64,000 nucleotides of DNA from Plasmodium brasilianum (taxonomy: Eukaryota; Apicomplexa; Aconoidasida; Haemosporida; Plasmodiidae): positions 558,001-622,000 of the forward strand of contig NC_090114.1 in NCBI RefSeq assembly GCF_023973825.1. The letters are read 5' to 3'. Below are positions 24,207-36,400 of the stretch, piece by piece. Positions within the stretch are counted from its first letter, which is position 1. Each line of letters begins with the position of its first letter. The position numbers and the translations under genes were made by a program. Below the pieces are notes generated by a model that saw only the letters and a list, made by a program, of their open reading frames with translations, was not told the origin of the DNA and did no database searches.

Positions 24207-26617
24207 ATGTATAAAGTGTATTTATATATGCATCCAGTACTAATAATCATAACATATTGCGGTAAAAAAATATCCCATCTTCAATGTAACACGTTTATAT
24301 ACAGGAACAAAAAAAAAAAAAAATAAAAAAAAAAATGGAACATAACTTCAAACAATTTTCATATACAATTGTATTTAAAAAAAAATAAGAAAGGCACAAG
24401 CTGTTAAATGATATAGTAAGTTCATCCTTTTTTTATGTTAATATGGATACTTGTACACAAATGTAACTCAATGTACATATACGCATACGTTCGCATATGA
24501 ACTTACATGTAAACATAAACAAGGGTATGCACACATACATGTACATTAACATGAATGATTAATAAACATTTCATATATGTTCTTCCTCTATACAAGCACA
24601 TACGTACATAAAAACATACCTATATGTAAACATATATACTTCAATACATATATACGTATATACATACATGCATACATACATATATACACAATATACCTAT
24701 GCTTACGCTTAAGTGCATTCACTCATGTGTAGGTAATTGTGTCGCAAACGTGTAAATATGTATCTGCAATTTTAACTTGTTTTTCATAACGTCTATTCAG
24801 ACATATATGCTTTCACAGAGAAATAAAAAAAAAAATAAATAAATAAACGAATAAATAAACGAATAAATAAACGAATAAATAAACGAATAAATAAACGAAT
24901 AAATAAATGAATAAATAAATAAATGCATATATGGATGAATAAATAAGTGCATATATGAATGAATAAATAAATGCATATATGAATGAATAAATAAATGCAT
25001 ACATGAATGAATAAATAAATGCATACATGAATGAATAAATAAATGCATACATGAATGAATAAATAAATGCATACATGAATGAATAAATAAATGCATATAT
25101 GAATGAATAAATAAATGTATAAATGAATGAATAAATAAATGTATAAATGAATGAATAAATAAATGCATAAATGAATGAATAAATAAATGAACAAATAAAT
25201 AAAGTACATATAAAAATATGAAACGACAAAAAAGATGAACAGATGAAAAGTTTTCTTTCCCATACTGAGATATAAAACGCTACATAAAAGCTTCCATTTT
25301 GTACATAAACGATCGCTTTTTTATATGATTGTCCTGTCCTCTTTATTTATTAATCATTTAAATATTTCATTCTTTAAAAAATTGCTTGCAATGTTTATAT
25401 AACGTTTTAATTCTAATTTATTTTTTCTTTTTTAAAAGAACCTTTAAAACTTGCAAAATAGGGTACATATGTTTTATTTCATTTTCGTGATATAGAATAT
25501 TTGATTTTTTTTTTCTTTCCATTTTTCTTTCCATTTTTCTTTCCTTTTTTCTTTCCATTTTTCTTTCCTTTTTTCTTTCCTTTTTTCTTTCCTTTTTTCT
25601 TTTTTTTTTTTTTTTTTTTTTTTTCTTTTTATCTTTCCTGCTCCTTTCTATTTTTCCCTTCTTCGAGTTCTTTTTCACGTTCTTTTTTTTTACCTCTTTT
25701 TTTAGTTAAGAATATACATGAACAAGCAATAATTTACAATTAACTTTTTTATTTTTTAATTAAATTTATGCATTAAATTATGTATTCCTGAAATATGTTT
25801 TATTACAATGATATGGGAGAGATGTTCGTCTGACTATAACCCCATTAGTATATGTACATGTGTATAGGTATATATATATATATATATACATACAAAGTTT
25901 TTGTTTACGCTTACATACTATTTCTTATACGTGAACTACTTGACAAGCAGTTTTATTATTATGCATATACATAAGTACACATGTACACATATATATATTT
26001 ACAAATACAGTAGAATTATAGAGGGGGAATACTACGTAGTGTTATAACAATTTTTTTTCTTTTTTTTAAAAACATACATGTTCATAAGATTATATAAAAT
26101 TTACGCACAATTATTTATGTATATATATACGTATACATATATGTACATATGAATACATATATGTACGTACAATACATTTTTTTTATTATATATATCTCTT
26201 TTTTTTTATACTTTTTTTATTTGAACATTTTTCATTTCACGTTACTACGTTTCATTTTATAAACTTGCAATAAATGTTTTCATTTTTCCTTTTAGTTTTA
26301 GTAATTTTTCTTACATATACATTTTACATATATATTATATAATTATATTATATATTTATTACATATTTTCAGTAAAAATATTTACATGTACACGTTCATG
26401 TTTTTCGTAAAGATATTAGCCATCCCTGAAAAATGAAAAGTCGTGAAAGTAGTAAACATTATGTATAATAAACTTTTACGCTCATTATATTTATACATGT
26501 ACATACATATGTATATATGCATTATATATGTGTATTGTAAACTTACTTTTTGATAATTTTAACTGAGCCAAGAATATTAGCAAGTTAACGAGTATACACA
26601 AAATATACATGTACATG

Positions 26618-26652
<35 letters not shown>

Positions 26653-26826
26653 TATTAACGCTTATCCATACATGTTCACATACGTTCATGCATATTTACA
26701 CTTGATCGTATGTTCATAATTATTCTTATGTACATACGTTTATGTGCAGTACTTGGTTCTTTTAAAATAACTGCTGAAGGTGAATTGATTAATAAATTTT
26801 TGGTATTACTATTATTACCTCACTAG
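23934..26826 (+). CDS. Candidate small secreted protein with several short exons (tentative)
   Basis: ATG 23934 opens 23 residues with a good signal peptide (FAIIILLLSRIEQFNGTC) ending at a TGCG|GTAATA donor (exon 1: 23934-24003, phase 1). A last exon could be 26750-26826, after TATGTGCAG, encoding LGSFKITAEGELINK plus a hydrophobic FLVLLLLPH end and TAG. Phase-compatible weak middle exons exist at 24390-24415 (followed by GTAAGT) and 26573-26591 (followed by GTATAC). Only exon 1 is reasonably convincing; the chain between is inference. The architecture, with a signal peptide and hydrophobic C-terminus, would suit a small GPI-anchored or membrane protein. Confidence 0.25.
24838..25200. repeat. 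Tetranucleotide-based array (AATAAATAAACG and 24-bp units)
   Basis: Left part: 12-bp AATAAATAAACG copies. Right part: about ten 24-bp units of the type ATGCATACATGAATGAATAAATAA. Three minus-strand frames remain open because the period is a multiple of three; these are not genes. Confidence 0.95.
25505..25625. repeat. Pyrimidine array (TTTTTCTTTCCA/C)
   Basis: About eight 12-bp TTTTTCTTTCC(A/T) units followed by a poly-T run. A strand-asymmetric polypyrimidine tract. Confidence 0.9.
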
Positions 26827-27082
26827 TTTATGTTTGTACATGTACGTGTACATATATTTATATATGTATACATTTTTGCATATATAAACTTATAAAAAAA
26901 GTGTACATATATATATATATATATATGTACGTGTACACGCAGAAATTATACATAAATATATATATATATTTATTTATTTTATTATTTATAATATTATACT
27001 TATAATTATGTACGTACAATTTTAAATAGTTTTACTTTTTTAAAATTTTTGAAAACCATTTCTAAAAAAAAAAAAAAAATTA

Positions 27083-27129
<47 letters not shown>

Positions 27130-27158
27130 AAGTAAAAATAGAAAAAACTGATTTAATA
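25640..27158. other. AT-rich 5' region of the CHIP gene
   Basis: Dominated by TATATA/TACATA tracts, with a poly-A run and TA dinucleotides directly upstream of the CHIP start (27063-27125). No confident coding sequence apart from the tentative exons noted for the small secreted candidate. Confidence 0.6.
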
Positions 27159-30100
27159 ATGAATAATAAATCAGAATTTATAAACATTAAAATAGAAAAT
27201 TTGAACAAACAATATAATAAGGAGAAAATAAGTAATAAAAGATTTCGAGAGCACAGCAATTTAATAAATGAAAAGATTAAGAAAGTTCTGAGCATTAATA
27301 ATAATAGTAACAGTAGTAGTAGTAACTGTAAAAGTAATAATTATAGTAATAGTAACACCAACCAAGCTAATCAGAATTGTAATGTAAACACATTTAAATA
27401 TAAAACAATTTTTCATCAAAGCAATTTCATTAAATCGCTAAAAGTAATGGAGAATAAAGAAGGGAAAAGAAAAAATTTTTTGAAAAATTGGAATATAAAT
27501 TACTTATCAAATAATTTCAATCATTTTATTAAACATATCGACACGGCAAGTGGTGGTGCTATTAGAGGTAGTTTTAGCAAGAGTGGCAATAAGCAGAGTA
27601 GTACAAACCAGAGCAGTATCAATCAGAGCAGTATCAACCAGAGTAGTGGCAACCAGAGCAGTATCAACCAGAGTAGTGGCAACCAGAGCAATGGCAACCA
27701 GAGCGGTACATACCAAAGGTGCGTCAACACTAACATCAGTAACAAACTTCATAGTTCTAACCATGATGACTACAAAAAAAATGACTACATTAGCAGCACT
27801 CATTTAACAAGTAAGAAAAATACGAATGACTTAAATCCAGTGAGCAGTAACAATCTTGCATCCATTTTATACAACCAAGAATATTATTATAATAAAAATT
27901 TGATAAATTACAACAATATACCTGACCAGGTTCAGGAAAATGTAAGTAAACCACAGAACTACTTAGATTTTAGCGATGCGTGGAATAAATTTAAGTTCAG
28001 AAACGTAGCTGCTAATGTAGTAGCCAACGTAGCGGCCAACGTCATGTCAAATGTAACCACCGATTTAACGTTAAACAGGAGTAGTAGTAATGGCAGTAGT
28101 AGCAACAGTAACAGTAACAGTAACAGCAGCAGTAACAACAACGTTAGCAATTATAAAAATGTTAGCAGTTATACGAATATTAATAGTAATAGTAACAGTA
28201 ACTATAACAGCAACCACTGCAGTAACTATAACAGCAACCACTGCAGTAACTATAACAGCAACCACTGCAGTAACCACAGCAGTAACCACAGCAGTAACCA
28301 CAGCAGTAACTATAACAGCAACCACTGCAGTAACCACAGCAGTAACTATAACAGCAACCACTGCAGTAACCACAGCAGTAACTACAACAGCAACCACAGC
28401 AGGAACAGTCATAAGAGTAGTAATACTAACAGCTATAATAGTAATAATAATGGTGCTCCTTGTAGAAGTTTGCACACTAGTATATGCAGGAATGCGAATA
28501 ACGGGATGGCAAACAATGGCAACGTTGGAAGTATGAACAACATGATGAACAGCCATGTGAATACTTGTGTGAGCGGTCACTTGAATGATGGAGTGAATAA
28601 CCTGAACAGCAATGTAAATTGCAATATTAACTCAAATAATAAAAATATATATAGAGATGAAAACAACGCACAAATGTTTAGAGAAATGACATACAGCAGC
28701 AAAACGAATAGTAATAATATTATTGGTAATAGCTATCAGGATTCTAATTATAGCACTTATCACAATGGAAATAGTAACAGTAACAGCAATGAAAGTAATG
28801 GCGGTCATCACAATAAGGATTATAATGGTAATAATAGCAGCAACAATCGTAATAGCAATAATGGATATAATAATAGCAACAGCAATAGTAGTAGCCACAA
28901 TAATAATAGGTATAACAACAACAGTAACAGTAATAGTAACAGCTATAGGAGTAACAACGATTTGAATAACAGTAATAATAATAATAATAATAATAACAAT
29001 AATAATAACAATAATAATAATAACAGTGGTGGTGGTGGTGGTGGTGGTGGTGGTGGTGATGGTAATGATAAGAACAACAACAACGATGATGATAATGACA
29101 ATGATGATGATAAGAAGAACAACAACAATGATGATGACGATGATGAAAATAAAAATATTTATAAAAATAATTCATCTTCGTCAGTTTCAGCCTCATCTTC
29201 TGTTTCTTCTTCTTCTTCCTTTTCCTCGTCATTCATAATGGCTAATGTACAGTCGTGTAATACACCGAGGGTAGTAAAGAATAAATGTAAAAAAAAGCAT
29301 AAAGGTGGAAGAAGTGGATGTGCAGGTAGTAATGGAAACAATAGCAGTAAAAGAAATAGTAAAAATTGCTCTGTTGCTACAGGTGGGACAACAACTATGA
29401 TGGCTGGTACGGAGTCCTCTAATACTGCCGCGTACACTGCTTCTAATACTGCTGCTACCATCGCCACTAATAGTAGTAATCGTAACGTGTATGATGAATA
29501 TAACAGCATCTTTGGAAATTATGAGAGGAGAAATAGCATGAATGTTAGAAGGGGATCGAAGGAAGAAAATTGTGAGTACTACCACCATACCAACGGGGGT
29601 GATAAATATAGGCATTCGTCAAACAGCATAATGAATAACTTTCAGAATATGTCCAGTGGTATTGATGATACAAATATACACTCGAATGTGGAAGAAAATG
29701 GTACATATAATAATCGTAGTAACAGTTATGGAAATGGAAGGGGCAATGACAATGCTGCCATTAGAGGTAGCACTGCCATTAGTGGTAATACTCCTAACTG
29801 TGGTTATGCTGATAACAGCGGGAATGGAAATTACGAAACAAGCTACAGCAGGAGCTACAACTTGCCTAGTAAAAATTCTGGAAACAAGAGAAACTACATT
29901 TCGAATAATAGCAAGGAGTATAGTGATGCGAGTAAGAATGTAAATTACTACACAAATGTAGATGAGAATAGCTGTTATGGTAGCAACAAAAATAGCACTA
30001 GCAGTGAAAATTTAAACAAACAAATGAAAAAGGGAAAAGAGATGAACGAACATAACGGGAATAATGAGAATAACGAGCATAACGGGAATAATGAGAATAA

Positions 30101-30992
30101 CGAGCATAAAGAGAATTATGAGAATAATGAGGAAGATAAGAGTGAAGAAATGGAAAAGAAAAATACAGTTCCAATAGCAAATTTAGAAATGTTAAATCCA
30201 GAAGATAGGAAAAGAGAAGCAGAGAAATACAAGGTACTAGGAAATCAAAGCTATAAATTAGGATATATTGAATCAGCTATAGATTATTATACTAAAGCAA
30301 TACAGTATGACAACACAAATCATGTATATTATACTAATAGAGCTTTGTGTTATAAAAAACAAAAATTATGGAAGATGGCAAATATTGATGCTAGACAAGC
30401 TTTAAATTTAGAAGAAGAATCAGTTAAGGCTCATTTCATTTTAGGATTAACTTTACTACATTTAAATAGTTTAGAAGAAGGACTAAAAAAATTAACAAAA
30501 GCAAAAACATTGTCAAGTTATTTAAAAGATTCGAATGAAAGTGAAATAAATAGATATATATTACAAGCAAAAAAATTAATTTATTTACGTGATGAACAAA
30601 ATAAACAGCTGAGTTATACAGAACTTCAATCCTTTTTAATAGACAAAATAAATTTGCTTAATCAAATTGGATATATAACAAATGAAGAAAAATATTTGCG
30701 AATTCAACAAACGGAAAATGTTTTTAAGGAAATTTTAGAGACATTTCAAAAAAAACAAATACCTGATTATTTGTGTTGTAAAATTTCCATGTGTTTAATG
30801 AATGAGCCAGTCATAACTCCTAGTGGAATGACTTATGATAAAATTTTTTTGTATGAACATGTTAAGCACAACGGTCCCTACGATCCTGTCAGCAGAGAGC
30901 AGTTTTCTATTCGGGAGGTTATACCAAACTATGCCATTAAGGAAGCAACCGATAATTTTTTGAAAACCAACCCCTGGGCTTTTGAAGAGTAG
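27159..30992 (+). CDS. CHIP: CHIP-type E3 ubiquitin ligase (TPR + U-box)
   Basis: 1277 aa, single exon. Residues 1-1000 are low complexity: NQSS/INQSSGNQSS repeats (about 145-185), SNYNSNHC repeats (about 345-405), poly-Asn, a run of about ten Gly (near 630), Asp/Asn, and Ser tracts. The ordered C-terminus matches animal CHIP/STUB1: a TPR domain from about 1017 (YKVLGNQSYKLGYIESAIDYY ... YYTNRALCYKK ... KAHFILGLTLL), a helical linker, and a U-box from about 1201 (IPDYLCCKIS, EPVITPSGMTYD, DPVSREQF, IPNYAIKEATDNF). The TPR keeps the lysine and asparagine positions that form the clamp for the EEVD tail of HSP70/HSP90. Role: ubiquitylates chaperone-bound clients. The HSP90 gene, which ends in MEEVD, lies about 28 kb to the right. 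The low-complexity part creates long false frames on both strands. Confidence 0.93.
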   Translation: MNNKSEFINIKIENLNKQYNKEKISNKRFREHSNLINEKIKKVLSINNNSNSSSSNCKSNNYSNSNTNQANQNCNVNTFKYKTIFHQSNFIKSLKVMENKEGKRKNFLKNWNINYLSNNFNHFIKHIDTASGGAIRGSFSKSGNKQSSTNQSSINQSSINQSSGNQSSINQSSGNQSNGNQSGTYQRCVNTNISNKLHSSNHDDYKKNDYISSTHLTSKKNTNDLNPVSSNNLASILYNQEYYYNKNLINYNNIPDQVQENVSKPQNYLDFSDAWNKFKFRNVAANVVANVAANVMSNVTTDLTLNRSSSNGSSSNSNSNSNSSSNNNVSNYKNVSSYTNINSNSNSNYNSNHCSNYNSNHCSNYNSNHCSNHSSNHSSNHSSNYNSNHCSNHSSNYNSNHCSNHSSNYNSNHSRNSHKSSNTNSYNSNNNGAPCRSLHTSICRNANNGMANNGNVGSMNNMMNSHVNTCVSGHLNDGVNNLNSNVNCNINSNNKNIYRDENNAQMFREMTYSSKTNSNNIIGNSYQDSNYSTYHNGNSNSNSNESNGGHHNKDYNGNNSSNNRNSNNGYNNSNSNSSSHNNNRYNNNSNSNSNSYRSNNDLNNSNNNNNNNNNNNNNNNNNSGGGGGGGGGGDGNDKNNNNDDDNDNDDDKKNNNNDDDDDENKNIYKNNSSSSVSASSSVSSSSSFSSSFIMANVQSCNTPRVVKNKCKKKHKGGRSGCAGSNGNNSSKRNSKNCSVATGGTTTMMAGTESSNTAAYTASNTAATIATNSSNRNVYDEYNSIFGNYERRNSMNVRRGSKEENCEYYHHTNGGDKYRHSSNSIMNNFQNMSSGIDDTNIHSNVEENGTYNNRSNSYGNGRGNDNAAIRGSTAISGNTPNCGYADNSGNGNYETSYSRSYNLPSKNSGNKRNYISNNSKEYSDASKNVNYYTNVDENSCYGSNKNSTSSENLNKQMKKGKEMNEHNGNNENNEHNGNNENNEHKENYENNEEDKSEEMEKKNTVPIANLEMLNPEDRKREAEKYKVLGNQSYKLGYIESAIDYYTKAIQYDNTNHVYYTNRALCYKKQKLWKMANIDARQALNLEEESVKAHFILGLTLLHLNSLEEGLKKLTKAKTLSSYLKDSNESEINRYILQAKKLIYLRDEQNKQLSYTELQSFLIDKINLLNQIGYITNEEKYLRIQQTENVFKEILETFQKKQIPDYLCCKISMCLMNEPVITPSGMTYDKIFLYEHVKHNGPYDPVSREQFSIREVIPNYAIKEATDNFLKTNPWAFEE
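28199..28400 (+). repeat. Coding array SNYNSNHC in the CHIP gene
   Basis: Mixed 12- and 24-bp units built from AACTATAACAGC, AACCACTGCAGT and AACCACAGCAGT. They translate to Ser/Asn/His/Cys/Tyr repeats, and five of six frames are open through the block. Confidence 0.93.
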
Positions 30993-31264
30993 AACTTTAA
31001 CGCATAACTCTAAGCTCTGTGCATTTTGTGTGCAGGTAAAATTGCGCAGGTGTACATTTGCACACATGTAGACATACATATATATAGTTATTTACACATG
31101 CATTAGCGCCCCCATGTAGTTATTTATCTATGCATTTATTCACGTGTTAAAATGTAAAGATGACATGACCTGTGCAGGCTGCCTGCATAGGTCACCCCTG
31201 ATATTTTGCGCAATAAAATTAAAAGTGCGTTTAGTTATCTTTTTATTTTACTTTATTTTATTGT

Positions 31265-31565
31265 ACTTTGCTGTATTTTACTATATTTTTCTTTATTTTA
31301 CTATATTTTTCTTTATTTTACTATATTTTTCTTTATTTTACTATATTTTGCTTTATTTTTTCATATTTTGCCTTATTTTTTCATATTTTGCCTTATTTTT
31401 TCATATTTTGCCTTATTTTTTCATATTTTGCCTTATTTTTTCATATTTTTCCTTATTTTTTCATATTTTTCCTTATTTTTTCATATTTTTCCTTATTTTT
31501 TCATATTTTGCCTTATTTTTTCATATTTTGCCTTATTTTTTCATATTTTGCTTTATTTTTTCTTT
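31265..31565. repeat. 20-bp minisatellite (TTTTTTCATATTTTGCCTTA)
   Basis: About 15 units of 18-20 bp, with GCC and TCC variants in separate blocks (GCC, then TCC, then GCC), so block duplication is visible. Confidence 0.95.
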
Positions 31566-31732
31566 ATTCATATTGTAGTTTTCAAATAAAAAGAAAAAGA
31601 AATTTAAATATGGCAATCTTTTTAAGCTGCTGTTTTTTTCATACATATGGGTGCGCGTGTCCCATATGTAAATATATGTATATATGTGTGTATGAATGTG
31701 TGCATATGTGTACATATGTACATACGTATGTT

Positions 31733-31764
<32 letters not shown>

Positions 31765-33119
31765 CGCCCATATTATGTTTATATATATATGCACACGAGT
31801 GTGCAATATCTTTTCTGTGTTGATAACCCTTAAGCCTTAATTTATTATTATATTTATTCTATTCTATTTTATTATTTTTTTTTTTTTTAATTGAACTTTT
31901 TTTGAAATTCAAATTAGAACTTATAATAAAATTTACGTGCTTAATTAACAAATATGAAAAAAAAAAAAAAGAAAAAAAAAAAATGTTACAAGAGCGTCTT
32001 ATAAACAAGAATGTGAAAGGATAAGTCCGCTGTCTATGGGCAAAACATGTTTAAACATATGCATGTACATGTTCATGTGTTTTCCACATGGTTTTATTCG
32101 CAGAGAAGGGAAAAATTGTGTGCGGTTGATAAAAAAAAGAAAAAAAAAGTCTTCAATAATATTTGCTTTCAATTAAAAAAGATGTTTCTTCTGGGCACTT
32201 CATTTCCGTTAGTGTGTGTCGACGTTAATCGGTTTAACTTTTACTTCGTTTGTATTTTTCTGATTTTTTGCTTTAACTGTTCATATTTTCTTCTTAAATT
32301 AAAGCGAATATTTATCTTCATTCAACTGCGTTCTACTACCGTTTGTGTAGTCATATGTATAACTATGTATGCATGTATGTATAATAACAAAAGTGGCTGA
32401 AATGCTCATTTTGCTAATTTCATTCATATCCACTTGTTGCAATGCTCAATGCTATATGTTCTTGTTAAAAATCTGAATTGTACAGGCAAAATAATATACG
32501 CAAAATGATACGTACAACGTTCAGATTTCTTGTTCGAACTAGTTATTTGTAGAATTCGAAATATATACTTCTCTTATCATCAACGAAGCAAATTCATAAC
32601 GTTACATGGATGTGGGAGGAAATATAAAATATGTATTCTTTCTGTTCAACTCGAGGTAAAAAATGTACAGTTGAGTAAAAATAGCAGCAAATGGTAGTAG
32701 CGATGAATAAAAGATGGGCAAAATTTTGTGAAAGTGCTAATTTTGTAAAGAACAAAAAAAAAAAAAAAAAAAAAAAAGTAGCTAAAATATGGTTAAAAAA
32801 CGGCTGAAAAAAAAGAATAAAAAAAAAATGCTAAAAAAGGGATAAAATAATGCTATGAAAGGTTAAGACTAAATAAGGATAAAATAAATCTGAAAAATGA
32901 TAAAAAAGTCAAATAAACTTAATCCACTTTAAGCTAGAGCAAGTTGACCAAGGTGGAAAGATGGGGAACCTTTTGCTTTTCATAAATAGGTTAAAGCAGT
33001 TATAACTTCAGCATTTTAACCATAGCAAAAAGGAAAGTAAATGTAAATAAATAGGTTTACATAAATATGTGTGCATAAATAAGTATATATATGTATATTT
33101 ATGTATAGTATATATACGT

Positions 33120-33330
33120 ATGTTTACCTATATGTATATGTATGTATATATATATGTATGTATATGTATATGTATGTATATGTATATGTATGTATATGTA
33201 TATGTATATGTATGTATATGTATGTATATGTATATGTATATGTATGTATATGTATGTATATGTATATGTATGTATATGTATGTATATGTATATGTATATG
33301 TATGTATATGTATATGTATGTATATGTACA
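33120..33330. repeat. TATATGTATG microsatellite
   Basis: Mixed TATATG and TATG units over about 200 bp. It keeps a frame open upstream of the RAP gene, but the Met/Tyr/Val/Cys translation is not protein-like. Confidence 0.95.
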
Positions 33331-33432
33331 TATGAATGCGAATGTTCGTATATGTGTGTACGTTTATATGCGCTTATTCATTTGCGTGTTCCTCCAGTCA
33401 ATTTAGGTACATTGTACATTCTTTCCCGTATA

Positions 33433-36400
33433 ATGATTGTACTGGTTAACATACTTCTATCAGTAGCTTACGTAACATATACTATAGGGTTAGCATTTTT
33501 ATTAGCAGAAAATATACATTCATCGATAGTTGGTGTTATTTGTAAGAGAGTGTACAGGGTAAATACTTATTCATTTATGAACAGAACGCCATATGGTAGA
33601 TATATGAACAAGTTAATAATTCCCCCACATGAGATTCATAAGAATATTGTAAAAAAAAATAGGAATGTTTACAATTATTATCACCATGAAAAATGGAATG
33701 AACATTACCATAACGACATTAATAAATTTATTCTCACTTTTAATAAAAGCTACTATTACGTAAAACATCTGTATGTGAAACGTACGGATAGTAAAACTTG
33801 TACATCTGAATGTACAAACGAACTAAAACATGGACAAAATAGTAGAAATGACAAATATTATCATAGGTCTGATGCTAATATTGAGGAAATAATTTCCTCA
33901 AAAGGTGGGAACCTCTATTCAGATGAAAATGAAATTAGTAAAAACATATTGAAGGATGGCAATAAAAATGATCTTGATCAAAGTATTCCTAACATACAAA
34001 ATGATAGTAGTGTGGACAAAGGAATGGCTGATAATGACGGCTTCTCTAATTCCAGAGGTAGAGGTGGAAATGAAAAGAGAGTAAGACATGACAACTGGGA
34101 TGATGAATACAACCTAGTAAATGAACATGTGCTTTTGAAAAAGAACAGTAAATCAATCAAGGATTTAATAAAAGCAGGCATATGGATTGTTCCAAAGGAA
34201 AACATAAAAATGATTAGAGAAAGAACAGACAAGAAAATAAACTGGAATTATCTTTTAAAAAAAAACAATGAATTGTTGAAGGATAACATAGATAAAATAT
34301 ACAATGGTATATATAATAAGGAAAACATTGATGATATATTTTTTGTTTTTGATACCTATCCGTATAACTATTTGAATGTCACTATGAGTGTTTTCTCTCT
34401 TTACAAGTTTGCAAGTAGTTATGTGAATGAGAAGAAGCAAAAAATTAAAAAAATAAATGAAAGTAAGAAAATATTTTTCAATAATTTGGACGGCGGCCTA
34501 AAATTAGAGAGTGGTGCTGGAAACAGCGGAGGAAGCGATAATGGTCGAACTAGCAACATACTGGTAGATAACTTCTTTGCCGTTGAGGATCCACTCGAGA
34601 AGGAGGTAGACGATAGAAACATGCTAAAAATTAAAGAAGAAAGGAGGCGACTGAATCATATAACGACTAATCGGAACTTCTTAAGAGTTGTAGGGTCTAT
34701 TAGAAAACACCTAAAAATTGTGTATAAAATATTTTCAACAAATGAGAAATTACAAAGTTATGAAAAAAATAAAAGTATGTATCAGTATATACCATACATA
34801 AATATAAAGGATATAATTATTATCCTAAGATCCTTTTGTATATTAAAATATGATCATACTAGTATATATAAATATATTTATTTCTATATAGTATTTTTTA
34901 TTGAAAAATTTGATATATTTTACCTGTGTGAGGCAGTGTATATGTGTATGATTAAGAAGATATATATCAGACCTTTGTTTCTAAATTTTTCTAAGCGTCT
35001 GAGGAGGTACTTTGAGGGGGAAAACTATTCAGCTGTGGGATTGAAAGAGGGGTTCAAGTCTAACGCGGTCGGGGATGTCTACAACATGGATTCGTACAGG
35101 GGTATCAGTAATAGTAACTGTGGTAGCAGTGTGGTTGGCAAGGAGATACAGGATGAATCGACAGGATGCGCGAAACACCCCAATATCACAAAAGAAGACC
35201 AAAGCGTACTTTCCATGTACGAAGAGATAAACATATGCCAGTTTTATAATAATATGCAAAAGGCTTTGAAAAAGGAGAAAGTCAAACCTGCTTATTTTAC
35301 TCCCGCCCCATTCAACTTAAGACCATTTCATTATTCTATTTATCACTCGGCAAATTATTCTAACCTGAATGATTCGTTAGACGGAAAAGGAGGGGAAGAG
35401 AAGACCAACCAAGACGCAGAAGATGACGAAAGATACGAAGGAGAAGAGGGGGAACAAGTTATGAATAGCAAAGAACTGAAAATGTTTGGCCCAGAGGATA
35501 AGAGGAAAGAAAAATTAGATTTCATTGGAAAGAATGAATATACTGTTCACGTGGATGATTCTGCAGTTAGGTCGAACAAAAGTGATGTATATATAAATTT
35601 CTATGTGTACTGTTTATACATATTGTGTAAGTTTCCATATACGGATATAAAAATTTTAAGTATAATTACAAATAAAATTATGAATACTGTTAACGAATTA
35701 ACACTAGATGAATTGATATTAACATTTTATAGTCTTGCCGAGTTAGAATATGACCATTTTAATTTACAACATCGTTTGTATATCCTCATTTTTAAAAGTT
35801 TACATTTGTTAGATTACAGAAATAAAGATATGATTTTAAAACTAGTACGATCATTGCATTTAACGAATAATTTACGTACATATGTGGATGACGGTAGAAC
35901 CCATGAGGACTATGCTACTGGGTATGACCAATATGAACGCACTTCCACTCCCCAGCCCTTCAGCCGAACAAGCGTTAGTTCAATTGACGGTGTTAATAGT
36001 GTTGACACTATTGACAGTATAAGCAGTGGTGTAAATAATATCAATCGGGAATATCAGGAGCATAGCAAGCAGCGCACCATCGTGCATAGCGTGAGAACCC
36101 TTATGGTTGACTCGCTATCAAAGATGATCTTAAAAAACGTAAAAAACTATACACCCATAGAACTAGTGGACATCATTCGGTACATGTCGACATTCGACTT
36201 TGTAAACAAAGAGTTGTTCAATTTTGTGTTCAGCTTACCATTTTTTAGAAGTATAAATGAAGATATACTAAAGCACTATAAAAATAATATATATTTCAAT
36301 CAGTCATATTATGCTTATACAAAGGATAATACTCTTAATACACCCATTGAGATTATGCTGTGCAAGCTGTACCAGTCATACCTGTCCTACAATATGCACT

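Larger units (their letters stand above)
30993..33432. other. Intergenic region between CHIP and the RAP gene
   Basis: Contains a 20-bp TTTTTTCATATTTTGCCTTA array (31265-31565), TATG microsatellites, and a dense GTATAT/GTATG array (33130-33330) just upstream of the RAP start. The plus-strand frame at 32185-32400 is hydrophobic but shows no splice partners or family features, so it is not called. Confidence 0.6.

Noticed and set aside
24793..25263. Minus-strand frames rich in FIHSYMHLFI
   Set aside because: Period-12 and period-24 AATAAATAAATG repeats; three frames are open at once.
28071..28965. Thr/Val/Ala-rich frames on both strands within CHIP
   Set aside because: Shadow frames of the Asn/Ser/His repeat of the CHIP gene.
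31144..31840. Three overlapping FILPYFFIF-type frames
   Set aside because: 20-bp T-rich minisatellite without other coding features.
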